This document shows, piece after piece, positions 33,173 through 41,990 of a DNA stretch of 42,852 bases; the first letter of the stretch is position 1, and every line of letters starts with the position of its first letter. Below the pieces are notes generated by a model that worked only from the letters and a program-made list of their open reading frames with translations, searched no databases and was not told the DNA's origin. The DNA is taken from positions 1-42,852 of the forward strand of contig JADYXS010000112.1 in the NCBI GenBank assembly GCA_021772155.1, in the 5' to 3' direction. The position numbers were made by a program, and so were the translations under genes. This stretch comes from Candidatus Obscuribacter sp. GTDB taxonomy: Bacteria > Cyanobacteriota > Vampirovibrionia > Obscuribacterales > Obscuribacteraceae.

Positions 33173-34162
33173 ATGAATCTAGGCCCGCGCATCAGCCAAC
33201 CAAAGTTCATCAGGCTGGCAATTGTCGTCGCGATAATTGTCCTTAACTTCTGCTGTCTCCTTTTGGGCGCGATAGTCTTGGCCGCTTTGTTCTTTGGCAA
33301 GATTCACTGGCTGGCTGAGATAACCACTCACCTCATGCATTTGTATCCACCAGTGTCCGTTCTGTTGCTGCTGTTGGGTTTAATTGCCAGGTCGCGTATG
33401 GCGATAGTTACGGCTGGCCTTTCATTAATCGGATCGGCAGTAATGGTTGCACCATATTATGTCCCGGACTTCCGTACAGCATCATCCGACTGCGCAAGCT
33501 TCAAAATTTTCCACATAAATGCAAAGGTTGGCTGGAAGAAGAATTATGACCCAGCAGTTGCACTTGCCGTAAAGTCCGATGCCGATGTGATTGCTGTTTC
33601 TGAGTTGGATCGTGAATTGAGAAACAAGCTTATTAAGGCGCTGCCAAACTATCCCCACAGTGTATTGACCACCAAATGTGGTGGCATTGCCCTGTTCAGC
33701 AAACAGCCGTTCGCATTTTCTCAACTTCGCTACTCTGGGCCGAAGGAACGCCCGCGCATTTTGGCGACGGTAATGATAGGGAAGCGGGAGGTGTTGCTGC
33801 TTGCTGCGCATCCGTTCATTCCCGGTGAATATCTAAAATGGAGAAACGACGAGTATCGACAGTGGGCAGACGAGATTACTGAGGCAACAAGTCGAACAAA
33901 ACCAGCGATCTTGGTTGGTGACTTGAACTGTTCGGCTTGGTCTCCATACATGCGAGATTTTCTGGAGAAGGCCGCTATGCGTGACTCGTCGCTGGGACTC
34001 GGCATTTCGCCTACCTGGCCGGCAGACGTACTGGCGCTCATCCCGATCGACCACTGTTTGATCTCCAAGGACTTCATCGTCAGCAAGCGCGAGGTCGGCC
34101 CTGGTTACGGGTCCGATCACCTTCCGCTTTCAGTTACCCTGCTATTACCTCACGCCAATTAA
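33173..34162 (+). CDS. Membrane-anchored endonuclease/exonuclease/phosphatase-family protein
   Basis: A 329-aa protein. Three membrane helices occupy residues ~14-40, 57-72 and 74-95. The EEP catalytic domain follows on what is probably the outer face: HINAK (Asn), SELDRE (metal-binding Glu), AHPFIPG, GDLNCSAWS (Asp/Asn pair), PIDHCLIS and the terminal GSDHLPL with catalytic His. All expected residues are present, so it should be an active metal-dependent phosphoesterase; the substrate (DNA, phospholipid or phosphate ester) cannot be read. Similar anchored EEP proteins are common in bacteria. Only a weak Shine-Dalgarno sequence is seen. Confidence 0.88.
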   Translation: MNLGPRISQPKFIRLAIVVAIIVLNFCCLLLGAIVLAALFFGKIHWLAEITTHLMHLYPPVSVLLLLLGLIARSRMAIVTAGLSLIGSAVMVAPYYVPDFRTASSDCASFKIFHINAKVGWKKNYDPAVALAVKSDADVIAVSELDRELRNKLIKALPNYPHSVLTTKCGGIALFSKQPFAFSQLRYSGPKERPRILATVMIGKREVLLLAAHPFIPGEYLKWRNDEYRQWADEITEATSRTKPAILVGDLNCSAWSPYMRDFLEKAAMRDSSLGLGISPTWPADVLALIPIDHCLISKDFIVSKREVGPGYGSDHLPLSVTLLLPHAN

Positions 34163-34180
34163 GCGTCAGAACCCTGCCGC

Positions 34181-34236
34181 GCCGCCATCTTGGCGGCCTA
34201 TCGTGGGGAGCGCACGTTGTGCGCCCGCGCCCCTAC
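34181..34236. terminator. Pair of strong hairpins between convergent genes
   Basis: GCCGCCA/TGGCGGC (34181-34197, loop TCT) forms one 7-bp stem. A second, larger GC-rich structure at 34203-34236 combines GCGCAC/GTGCGC (loop GTT) with an outer GTGGGG/CCCCTAC arm, and overlaps the stop of the GrpB gene. There is no T tract. It probably ends transcription in both directions or protects the 3' ends; a mobile palindromic element is an alternative. Confidence 0.5.
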
Positions 34237-34769
34237 AGCTTTTTGTCGAACCACTTGAGCGCCGCTTTTTCAGTGGACTTGATCCAGTCATTCTTGGCGT
34301 CAGAATAGGCGTATGTATCGTTTGGATGTAGGGATTGGCAACGAATTTTTTCCGCCTCATACTGCAACGCCAATTCCCGATCAGACGATAAGTAGTCACG
34401 AAACGCCACGTGCCGGGTAATTTCTGATGAGCCGGTTTGATAGCAGTGAATGTTTGCTAGTCGGCGATCTGTTTCGGAATCATTCAAGGGACAGAAGCGC
34501 CTTCCGGGCAATCCGTACTCGCCCCACCATTCAAAACCATTCTCAACAATTGCCGCTTCGAGCGCATCAAGTTGCTCCAGGCTTACGACTTCCGGAATCA
34601 GATCTATTGTCGGTTTGGCCCGAATTCCAGGAATTGCCGTCGACCCGATGTGATGGACACGGACCAGGTTAGGACCAAGAAGTTTTCCGAACAGTTCGCC
34701 GTATTCTTGGGCCATTTTTGCCCAATGTTCGTTGGGTGGGTGAAGTTCAACTATGCGACACGGCGGCAT
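34233..34769 (-). CDS. GrpB/UPF0157-family nucleotidyltransferase-fold protein
   Basis: A 178-aa protein from ATG 34769 (MPPCRIVELHPPNEHWAKMA). The motif VRVHHIGSTAIPGIRAKPTIDLIPEV is the hallmark of the GrpB family, with the nucleotidyltransferase-like HIGSTA(V/I)PG and Asp-containing strand. A second conserved part is HVAFRDYLSSDRELALQYEAEK. Related domains are fused to dephospho-CoA kinase in some bacteria; the standalone function is not known. A longer frame from 34838 lacks family similarity in its extra 23 residues and is not used. The start has no strong ribosome site. Confidence 0.88.
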   Translation of the reverse strand: MPPCRIVELHPPNEHWAKMAQEYGELFGKLLGPNLVRVHHIGSTAIPGIRAKPTIDLIPEVVSLEQLDALEAAIVENGFEWWGEYGLPGRRFCPLNDSETDRRLANIHCYQTGSSEITRHVAFRDYLSSDRELALQYEAEKIRCQSLHPNDTYAYSDAKNDWIKSTEKAALKWFDKKL

Positions 34770-34845
34770 GATTTGTTCAGACCTTCTGTGTTGAGTCAAA
34801 TTGTTCGGACGTGGTGTGTTTGCGATGCCAGGTCGCATCTTTGAC

Positions 34846-34851
34846 TATAAT
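34846..34851 (+). promoter_or_regulatory. Perfect TATAAT -10 hexamer before the DUF4259-like gene
   Basis: TATAAT lies 29 bp before the ATG at 34881, giving a transcript start near 34858. No consensus -35 was found at 16-18 bp. It lies in the 111-bp divergent gap between the GrpB and DUF4259-like genes. Confidence 0.45.
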
Positions 34852-34880
34852 CTATCAGATGATATAGGGTGGGGACTTCA

Positions 34881-36035
34881 ATGGGTGCGTGGGCAGCGGG
34901 CGGATTTGCTAATGACGAAGCTCTAGATTACCTGGCCGAGATACGGACCGGTAGTTTGCTCGATGTTTTCGGTTTCATCGTGAACTTCCAAGATTCATCC
35001 ATGTTCGACCTAGATCTGTGCACGCGCTTTGTCGTTGCGTCGGAAGTGGTGGCAGCTTCACGAGGAATGGTCGCTGATGATTTCCCAGAAGAGCTAAGTG
35101 ATTGGTTGGTTCAACAGGGCGGAACTGCTGGCGACGCGCTTGCTATCAGCGCGCTGAAGTTGCTCGACAAGATGCAAGAACAGTCGGCTCTGCAAGCGGC
35201 TTGGCATGACAGTGATTCCTTTGAGGAATGGACTAAAGAGATCAATCTGTTGAAAGAACGATTGAGCAGGCGGTCGCGGAAAACTGAGCTGACAGAGATT
35301 TCACCGCTTCAAACAAGTCAAACAGTCGGCGAGTTTAACAGCGGGGATATTGACGAGGCGCTTTCAGGTGATTTGGAATCTGAACTCAGGCGTCTTTACA
35401 GTCGTGTTGAAAATGGTGGTGCCGCCCTGGTCATTGTTCGCACGGATGAAATTTTAGGGCAGGACGACGTTCTTTCACCAGAGTTGGCCTTCCTTATACA
35501 CGACTTGCGCGCCAGCGCCTTCGAACACATTAAAGACTACGATGCCATGATGTCCTCATCGAATGAGGCTCTGAGTCTTTTCGCCGAATCGGCAAACGGT
35601 TTGGCACTTCCGTTTTTTGTTTGCCAAGGAATTTATGAATCCTCCGGCGCGGTCAATATGGTGCTCGATCTTCGGGCTACGCGGGCGTGGCTGGCATATC
35701 GCCACCCAAGGCGGACCCAGGGAATATCGGCGCAGGTCGAATTGCGCGAACTTCGGAGGTTGACCGATCGACCCGAATCAGTTTTCGAACGGCATTTGGA
35801 AAGCCACGTCGAAAAGGTGATGAAACTGTTCTACAGCGGAGGGTTCGCCAAAGCAGCTTCGGAAGGTCGGAAACTGCTGCAATTCGCGGACGAGTTGCCC
35901 GTTGTGCACCAACATCTAGCAAAGAGTTATCGAGCATTGGGTGACGAGGCGCTGGCCGAACAACATGCTGAGCGTTATCTTTTCTACAAGGGTCGCTCGG
36001 GTCACGGCGATTCTTTAGAAGACGGCGAAGTCTAA
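34881..36035 (+). CDS. DUF4259-like protein with C-terminal TPR region
   Basis: A 384-aa cytosolic protein. The first ~130 residues begin MGAWAAGGFANDEALDYLAEI, the typical opening of DUF4259 proteins (MGAWG-x-x-x-F-x-ND-x-ALDW). The rest (about 150-384) is helical with repeat-like units, for example LAKSYRALGDEALAEQHAERYLFY near the end, and contains a segment for recent activity counts (YDAMMSSSNEALSLFAESANG). The ATG at 34881 has GGTGGGG 6 nt upstream; a GTG at 34869 would add four residues and is less likely. DUF4259 has no established function. Confidence 0.78.
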   Translation: MGAWAAGGFANDEALDYLAEIRTGSLLDVFGFIVNFQDSSMFDLDLCTRFVVASEVVAASRGMVADDFPEELSDWLVQQGGTAGDALAISALKLLDKMQEQSALQAAWHDSDSFEEWTKEINLLKERLSRRSRKTELTEISPLQTSQTVGEFNSGDIDEALSGDLESELRRLYSRVENGGAALVIVRTDEILGQDDVLSPELAFLIHDLRASAFEHIKDYDAMMSSSNEALSLFAESANGLALPFFVCQGIYESSGAVNMVLDLRATRAWLAYRHPRRTQGISAQVELRELRRLTDRPESVFERHLESHVEKVMKLFYSGGFAKAASEGRKLLQFADELPVVHQHLAKSYRALGDEALAEQHAERYLFYKGRSGHGDSLEDGEV

Positions 36036-36112
36036 GGACCCTTAGATAAAGCGGACCTGACGCTTTTGCGCTATTCTCAGTGAAGAGATCCTGTCGTTTA
36101 GCGCGTTGAGGC

Positions 36113-36805
36113 ATGGTTGTGAAAGGTGATTCTCTGGACAGAAGGAAATTCCTCTTTGTATTCGCCTCGTCTCTTTCTATGGCTGCCGTAAATTCACCGG
36201 TTATTGCCTTCCCAACCAGTGCGCCGGGCGTGCAGGCTGTCGAAGATTTGATGCAAGAACATGGCGTTTTGGGTCGATTGCTGTTGATTTATGAAGAAGG
36301 CGCTCGCAAGCTGCTGCTGGACAAACCCGGTGAAGCGATGACATCTATTGCAGGAGCCACTGAGATACTCATAAATCATATTCAAGGGCAGCACGAGCGG
36401 GTCGAAGAATTGATGATTTTTCCAGTCTTGAATCGCGCCAATCAGCTGCCAGAATTGGTCTCTACGCTCGTTTCGCAACACAAAGCTGGCCGTGATATAA
36501 CCCAAGATATACAAGATTTGGCCGCGATGCGGGCGGACAAGACGGAGACCGGGCGCGCACAAGTTGCCAGGTTGGCAAATTCGTACGTGCGCATGTTCCG
36601 ACCGCATGCTTTGCGGGAAGATACGGTTCTTTATCCCAAGCTTCGGACCATGTTATCTGCCACAGAGTACGGTGAGCTGTCTGAGAAGGTCAAGAACCTC
36701 GAAAGCAAGATGAAAAACAACGGCGATCTCAGCGCTATTCTCGGAAAGGTCGATGAGATTGAAACGGCTATGGGAATCCACGACCTGGCCAAGTTTACTT
36801 CCTGA
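36113..36805 (+). CDS. Exported hemerythrin-like (HHE) protein
   Basis: A 230-aa protein with a twin-arginine-like N terminus (LDRRKFLFVFASSLSMAAVNSPVIAF), suggesting Tat export of a folded, cofactor-loaded domain. The rest is a four-helix bundle with the iron-ligand pattern of hemerythrin: EHGVLGRLLLIYEEGA, HIQGQHERVEELMIFPVL, SQHKAGRDIT and RPHALREDTVLYPKL. Such domains bind a di-iron site and sense or store O2 or NO. It starts with ATG at 36113; no clear Shine-Dalgarno sequence. It is a single gene. Confidence 0.88.
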   Translation: MVVKGDSLDRRKFLFVFASSLSMAAVNSPVIAFPTSAPGVQAVEDLMQEHGVLGRLLLIYEEGARKLLLDKPGEAMTSIAGATEILINHIQGQHERVEELMIFPVLNRANQLPELVSTLVSQHKAGRDITQDIQDLAAMRADKTETGRAQVARLANSYVRMFRPHALREDTVLYPKLRTMLSATEYGELSEKVKNLESKMKNNGDLSAILGKVDEIETAMGIHDLAKFTS

Positions 36806-36820
36806 TTCTGCTTAGCAAAA

Positions 36821-36843
36821 CGGCACCGACTGAATCGGTGCCG
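36821..36843. terminator. Hairpin between convergent hemerythrin and TPR genes
   Basis: CGGCACCGA and TCGGTGCCG make a perfect 9-bp stem with the loop CTGAA. TTTT follows on the minus strand, so it serves as terminator for the TPR gene and perhaps for both. It is 16 bp after the plus-strand stop. Confidence 0.65.
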
Positions 36844-36873
36844 CGCTAACAGTTCTGCCTGGAATAGACCAGG

Positions 36874-37251
36874 TCACTCAATGATGGAATCAATCCTGCT
36901 GGCGGTGGTCTTTAAACGGTCAGCCACGCCTCCGAATTCAGGCGGGATCTCCAAGGTTTTGTTCTGCATGTCAGCAGTTACCGCTTGAAGCGCAAAACAG
37001 GCTTTCTGTTTGAGCACCGAATCCTCAACGCCTTCATAGACGAATCGGAAGCATCGTTGGGCGGCACCAGGTTGGTCTGTCTTTGTGTAACAGGCGCCAA
37101 GGAAAAGGCGTGCGTGCCAATTCTTCGGTTCAACGTCCAGAATGTCTAACAAAACCGGGATAGCTTCCTTGCATTTACCTTCTTTGTAAAGCTGATAGGC
37201 AAGCAGGGCTACACTCGCATCGATTTGGCTGGTTGTTAAATGTAGGTCCAT
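36874..37251 (-). CDS. Small TPR protein
   Basis: A 125-aa soluble protein with about two TPR units (residues 12-80, LAYQLYKEGKCKEAIPVLLDILDVEPKNWHARLFLGACYTKTDQPGAA in two parts). The C-terminal helix pair is charged. The pattern Y-x-L-Y-x-G-x-x-x-E-A and the LG-x-x-Y marker at the second unit support the TPR assignment. It is probably a scaffold for protein contacts. There is no clear operon partner. Confidence 0.78.
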   Translation of the reverse strand: MDLHLTTSQIDASVALLAYQLYKEGKCKEAIPVLLDILDVEPKNWHARLFLGACYTKTDQPGAAQRCFRFVYEGVEDSVLKQKACFALQAVTADMQNKTLEIPPEFGGVADRLKTTASRIDSIIE

Positions 37252-37432
37252 GTGGCTTTTCCCTTACCCGGGTTTTCTTCTACTATAGTCTTCCCCGAAA
37301 CAACTGGCAAATACCATTCCCAATTGCTGTTGTTAACAAACGTAATCAAATTGGTGACATTAGCCGTCTTGGGACTTAGTTTTGCTTGCGTCAATGCAAG
37401 CTGGGCATAATCTTGCGATGGAGTAAGGTGTT

Positions 37433-39832
37433 ATGACAGATAAATACTTGACGTGGATAAGAGCGACGATCATTGGAATCGTACTTTTGCTTCCAATTGT
37501 TCTGGTTTGTTCTGAGTGGCTAACTGGCTTACTTAACCCAATTCTTTTGGCAACCACGATGATTTTGTTTGTCGTGTTCGGACTGCTGACATTCAAAGCC
37601 ACGGCAAAATGGCAAGCCCGGTTTGTAGCAATTGCTGATGCGGAATTCGAGGCAGAAGTGCGCTGGCTCGACGGACTGCCACCGGCACGCACCTTGCTCG
37701 TTATAGTCGCTGCTGCCGCCCTGAGTTTAATGCTCGAATTGGCGGTCATTCGGTGGCAAGGCACTGTTTTCGAATTCTTTGCTTTCTACCGAAACTTCGG
37801 ATTGCTTGCTTGCTTCGCCGGTCTGGGTTGTGGTTACGCGCTGGCAGGTAAATCGCGTCTACCGCTTTTTCTATGCGTCCCGCTAATCGCCCTCCAACAA
37901 TTGGCATTTTCTGCACTTCGGTACGGTGCTCCTGAGCCGTGGCTGCGAAGTTTGGTGGCCATGCCGGTGGGTGAGCAATCTAACGTTGGTATGTCATCGG
38001 ATATATCGATGGCCGAATACGTCGCCATTTACTATTTCCTCACCGTTGCTCTGTCCCTAACGATGGTGGCATTCGTGCCGGTTGGCCAGTTGTGTGGCAG
38101 GTTGATGGATAAAACGAACACTCTTTCGGCATACGGGGCAAATCTGCTCGGCAGTTTGATTGGTATTCTGTTGATGATGGGTTTAAGCGCATTGCGGACG
38201 CCACCGGCGGTTTGGTTCGGATTAAGTTTCGCCGGCATCGTCCTGTTCACGGCACACAATAGGCGGGCACTGGTGTGCGGAATGTCCGCTCTTCTATTCG
38301 GTGTGACCGTGCTGTGCTGGCCGGTCACCTTCGGTTTCGAACGTGTGTACTCGCCATATCAGTTGCTGGAGCGCGGACCCGGTTTTAACGGATGGAGTGA
38401 GCTGCGTGCAGCCGGTTTGTATTACCAGCGCGCTCTGGACCTGTCCCCAGCTAGCGCAGCACGTTGGCCGCTTCTGCAATTGTCCGCCAATTATTACAAC
38501 TTGCCGTACTCGATGAAAGGCTCCAACGCCGGCGATGTTGTCGTTTTCGGATCTGGTATGGGCAATGACTTGGCTGCTGCGCTGCGCAATGGCGCTCAGC
38601 ATGTTGATGCAATTGAAATTGATCCTTGCATACTGGCATTTGGCAAGGCGTACCATCCGGAAAAGCCGTACGACGACCCGCGTGTCACGTGCGTAAACGA
38701 TGATGCTCGAGCTTATCTGCGCCGTTCTAAGAAGCAGTACGACATGGTAGTTTTCGGATTGCTTGATTCTCACACGATTTCGAGCCACGCATCAAGCGTG
38801 CGAATAGATTCTTACGTCTATACGTTGCAGTCATTTAAAGAAGCGAGATCTCACCTCAAAGATGGCGGCGTTCTTAGCCTGTCTTTTTCGATGCCGTCTC
38901 CTCGAATGATCAAGAAAGTGTACAAGATGATGACGGAGGCTTTTGACGGTCATCCACCCATTATGTTGAACGGGCGGTACGACCTCTCATTCACGTTTGT
39001 TCAAAACAAGGAAGGCACTCTCACGACCGTTCCTCAAGCCTTGTTTGACAAAGGCTTCCGCAATTTTGCAGATGAGCTTGCGAAGGTGCAAGGACATGTT
39101 GACGTTGCAACTGATGATTGGCCGTTTTTCTATATGCCGGTGCGCACGTGGCCGCTGTCATATCTGCCCATGGTGGCACTGCTTGTCGGCCTGACCGTTT
39201 TGCTCTACCGAACCCTGTCGCCGGATTCAGCCGCAACGGCGTTGCAAACCCGCACCGAAGAGAAGTGGTGGCATCTGCTGGACTTCTTCTTTATGGGCGC
39301 CAGCTTCATGCTCGTCGAAGCGAAAGCAATTACTGAATTGAGTTTGAACTTTGGCAGCACATGGGTCGTAACCGGCGTGGTTCTGACGGCGATAATGTTG
39401 ATGGCGTTCTGCGCGAATGTTATCGTGTCAAAGATCAAGATAACTCAGCCAACGGTACCGTATATGCTTTTATTGGGGACGTTGCTGGCTGGTTATTTTG
39501 TTGCGCTCGGCGGTGGCTTCCAAGCAACATTCGAAGGCAAGCTGGCATCAATAGCTATTTTGACTGTTCCAATTGCATTCTCAGGTATCGTGTTCTCTAC
39601 TCTAATTGTGCGCGCCAAATCCATACAGTCAGCCATGGCTGCTAACTTGATCGGCGCCATGCTCGGTGGCTTTCTGGAATACGGTGCTATGTATCTCGGA
39701 TATGGGGCACTGTATCTGGTGGCAGTGGCGCTTTACGGTGCTGCATTTGTGGTTTCGTTTTTGAAATTTCGGAATCCGGCCCAGCATATAGCGCTCGAAC
39801 CGGCAACTGTCGTGGAACGAAATTCGCCCTAG
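37433..39832 (+). CDS. Spermidine-synthase-fold domain between two blocks of membrane helices
   Basis: A 799-aa membrane protein. Residues 1-310 contain about eight membrane helices. Residues ~360-540 form a SAM-binding Rossmann domain of the spermine/spermidine synthase type (VVVFGSGMGND, the acidic VDAIEIDPCIL, NDDARAYLRRSKKQYDMVVFGLLDS). The last ~220 residues hold about six more helices. Polyamine synthases have a D-x-DPxGP motif after the YD-x-I strand; this protein has GLLDSHTISSHASSVRID instead, so aminopropyl transfer to putrescine is unlikely. SAM or a related nucleotide may be bound for another reaction. GGAG/AAGG lies 4-10 nt before the ATG at 37433. Confidence 0.88.
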   Translation: MTDKYLTWIRATIIGIVLLLPIVLVCSEWLTGLLNPILLATTMILFVVFGLLTFKATAKWQARFVAIADAEFEAEVRWLDGLPPARTLLVIVAAAALSLMLELAVIRWQGTVFEFFAFYRNFGLLACFAGLGCGYALAGKSRLPLFLCVPLIALQQLAFSALRYGAPEPWLRSLVAMPVGEQSNVGMSSDISMAEYVAIYYFLTVALSLTMVAFVPVGQLCGRLMDKTNTLSAYGANLLGSLIGILLMMGLSALRTPPAVWFGLSFAGIVLFTAHNRRALVCGMSALLFGVTVLCWPVTFGFERVYSPYQLLERGPGFNGWSELRAAGLYYQRALDLSPASAARWPLLQLSANYYNLPYSMKGSNAGDVVVFGSGMGNDLAAALRNGAQHVDAIEIDPCILAFGKAYHPEKPYDDPRVTCVNDDARAYLRRSKKQYDMVVFGLLDSHTISSHASSVRIDSYVYTLQSFKEARSHLKDGGVLSLSFSMPSPRMIKKVYKMMTEAFDGHPPIMLNGRYDLSFTFVQNKEGTLTTVPQALFDKGFRNFADELAKVQGHVDVATDDWPFFYMPVRTWPLSYLPMVALLVGLTVLLYRTLSPDSAATALQTRTEEKWWHLLDFFFMGASFMLVEAKAITELSLNFGSTWVVTGVVLTAIMLMAFCANVIVSKIKITQPTVPYMLLLGTLLAGYFVALGGGFQATFEGKLASIAILTVPIAFSGIVFSTLIVRAKSIQSAMAANLIGAMLGGFLEYGAMYLGYGALYLVAVALYGAAFVVSFLKFRNPAQHIALEPATVVERNSP

Positions 39833-39882
39833 CCGATAGCTTCATTGTAAAGCAGCCATGCCGCGCCGGCTTTGTCGCACTG

Positions 39883-40596
39883 CTACGCAGGCTTTTGAGA
39901 ACTATCTGCTGTGGCGACGATGTGCAGTCCGACTAGCCGCGCAACCAAGATTGCCAGGTAAGATTGTCCGAAAATGGCTTCAATCCAACAGAGCGAGCGC
40001 ACCGGACCGGAAAGTGGTGCGATGTCACCGTATCCGCATGTCGAGAGAGTTAAGAAGCTGTGATAAAGCAATATGGAAAAGCGCTCGGCCCTGCCGATGG
40101 TCGAGGCGTCAGTGACTCCGGCACCATTGCTCAATACGAAACGAAAACAATGGGGATCGGCGATCAAGGCCGTCACATAGAGTAATGCGAAGGCTGTGCC
40201 AATCAGCAAGTACCCGCATAAAGCACCGCAGAGCTTGTTTGCCGTGACGTCTCCGTTGAACACATCCTTTAGCAGTATCCCGGCCATGACAGCTACGAAG
40301 ATAAAATTGACCAGCGGGATAGCTATGTTTAGGGCAAAAGTGTGTTCGCCACCAATGTTGTAGATGAACCACAAGGATGCAGCTAGGATTGCCGATGTTA
40401 GCGCTATGTTCCGGTCTCGCTTAGTTGAACTGACGGCGACAGCTGATGACAGAAGGATCAATGAGAGAATTACTGCTGAGGCGATGCGCGCGCCGGAAAA
40501 AGTCTGAGCCTCTGGTCCAATCAATGCCAGGAGAATCAAACTGGCAAGCAGCCCTGCATATCGATTGTGGCGAATAAACTCCAGAATTGCACGCAT
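39883..40596 (-). CDS. Potassium-channel-like membrane protein
   Basis: A 237-aa membrane protein with about six helices. The last two flank the pore loop TLSTCGYGDIAPLSG, which contains the K+ selectivity filter (T-x-GYGD type). The N-terminal helices lack an obvious arginine-rich voltage sensor. There is no RCK/TrkA-N domain; the C terminus ends shortly after the last helix. It is probably a simple ligand-independent or two-pore-type bacterial K+ channel. The ATG at 40596 has no strong Shine-Dalgarno sequence. It is convergent with the spermidine-synthase-fold gene across 50 bp. Confidence 0.9.
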   Translation of the reverse strand: MRAILEFIRHNRYAGLLASLILLALIGPEAQTFSGARIASAVILSLILLSSAVAVSSTKRDRNIALTSAILAASLWFIYNIGGEHTFALNIAIPLVNFIFVAVMAGILLKDVFNGDVTANKLCGALCGYLLIGTAFALLYVTALIADPHCFRFVLSNGAGVTDASTIGRAERFSILLYHSFLTLSTCGYGDIAPLSGPVRSLCWIEAIFGQSYLAILVARLVGLHIVATADSSQKPA

Positions 40597-40749
40597 TCAA
40601 GTCACCATGTCAGTTCGCTATTCAGTTCGCTAAGTCGACAAAAACATGAATTCTAAAGGACAAACTGTCTAGCGAAGCTTAGTTTTTCCTATGCCTTGAA
40701 TTATCAACGTGGATATAATGTGCCTAGTAATCACTCGAGGAGCAGACGC

Positions 40750-41397
40750 ATGACAAGCAGAATTGGCAAGGGATCCGCAATTGTGGCACTTTCGGCGGCG
40801 ATGATAAGTGGTCTTTGTGTGTTCAATGTCTGCATCGTTCAAGTGCAAGCTAAGACTGCAGCGGCAGTAGCATCCTCGGCGGTAACTTCCACCAGCGAAA
40901 GTTGGGTAGTAGCTCTTAAGAACTTGAAGAATGCTGCTACACGGGTCAGCAAAGCTACAGCCGACGTGATAAACGATGTTGGACAACGCAAAGCGGTTGC
41001 CGACATCGACGATGCGGTGTTCTTCCAACCCAGTAACCGTCAAATTGATAAAAATGCCGCGTTGTGGTCCAAAAGGCAATCCCAGTTGGGACCTTTGGAA
41101 ACACCACGTAAAAGTTGGCTCGATTCGGACATGGCCAATCTCAAGCGCTGGGTCGAGGTGCTAAACACCGACGTTGATGCTACACCGAGCGCAAGCAATC
41201 CGAATGCGCAGGCGCAGTGGACGGAAATGAACGCCATCGTTAAGGACCTCAATAAACATTTCGCCACGTTGGAAGGACTGACTGCCGGTCCGACCTATGA
41301 CAATTTGGCTATTGCGTCTGCTGCATTTGCTGTTCGTGATGACGTTAACCGCCTGGAAAAACCGTGGAAGGCCGCAACAAAAGTGAGCGGCAAGTAA
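40750..41397 (+). CDS. Exported protein of unknown function
   Basis: A 215-aa protein starting at ATG 40750, 8 nt after GAGGAG. A signal peptide is visible (RIGKGSAIVALSAAMISGLCVFNVCIVQVQA). The mature part is helical and basic, with repeated KNLKNAATRVSKATADVIND, KSWLDSDMANLKRWVEVLN and MNAIVKDLNKHFATLEGL segments. An upstream ATG at 40696 would place residues before the signal and lacks a ribosome site. No family recognised. Confidence 0.75.
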   Translation: MTSRIGKGSAIVALSAAMISGLCVFNVCIVQVQAKTAAAVASSAVTSTSESWVVALKNLKNAATRVSKATADVINDVGQRKAVADIDDAVFFQPSNRQIDKNAALWSKRQSQLGPLETPRKSWLDSDMANLKRWVEVLNTDVDATPSASNPNAQAQWTEMNAIVKDLNKHFATLEGLTAGPTYDNLAIASAAFAVRDDVNRLEKPWKAATKVSGK

Positions 41398-41455
41398 ACC
41401 GAGTCCGCAAGCCGTGTTCTCTTAATCGTGTCTGCAAGTTAGCTTGTGGGCACGG

Positions 41456-41848
41456 TTACTTTGCTGGTTGTTGATCTGGATTGCGCGTCAACCAAACTAG
41501 GAACATCAGCAGAAACTGGACCGGCAATCTGAGCCATAGAACCGTTTCTGGAATTCCTGGGAACTTGGCAGCGTTCATCGCCATGTTAATGTTTGCCGGA
41601 AAAACTGCCACCAAAAGCAGTATCAGTCCCAAACTGGCCAGCCTGCGCGTCTTGTCGAATAGCAGACCGATGGCGCCGGCTATCTCTGCTATGCCACTGA
41701 CATAAACGAGCAGCAAATGCTCTGGCAACCAACCAGGGACAATTTCTAAAAACGGCTCCGGCTTCACAAAATGCATGACGCCGGCGAACAAAAAACCTGC
41801 TGCCAACAGCGTTCGCATCAGCGCCAAACTCTTACTTTTAGTGATCAT
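41456..41848 (-). CDS. DoxX-family membrane protein
   Basis: A 130-aa protein with four membrane helices. The opening GFLFAGVMHFVKPEPFLEIVPGWLP and the following ISGIAEIAGAIGLLF resemble the DoxX/MauE-type membrane family, whose members accompany electron-transfer or thiol systems. The C terminus (LVWLTRNPDQQPAK) is short and polar. No partner gene of that kind is close by, so the role is open. Confidence 0.85.
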   Translation of the reverse strand: MITKSKSLALMRTLLAAGFLFAGVMHFVKPEPFLEIVPGWLPEHLLLVYVSGIAEIAGAIGLLFDKTRRLASLGLILLLVAVFPANINMAMNAAKFPGIPETVLWLRLPVQFLLMFLVWLTRNPDQQPAK

Positions 41849-41990
41849 GGTTGTCTTGCCTGCTAGTGCCTGCTTTTCGCCCGCCTACTGAGTATAGCGG
41901 TGCAGCATAGGGCAGTAGCAACAGCACGGACTAGTTCGGTTGACTTCTGGGCATAACGAACTAGGTGGCCATTTGAAAAAGGCGGCGGCT

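Noticed and set aside
37433-39832. Polyamine biosynthesis enzyme (speE)
   Set aside because: The residues that hold the polyamine (DPxGP region) are not present, so the gene symbol is not used.
41420-41455. Weak hairpin between the exported protein and DoxX genes
   Set aside because: CAAG/CTTG core is too short and imperfect to call a terminator.
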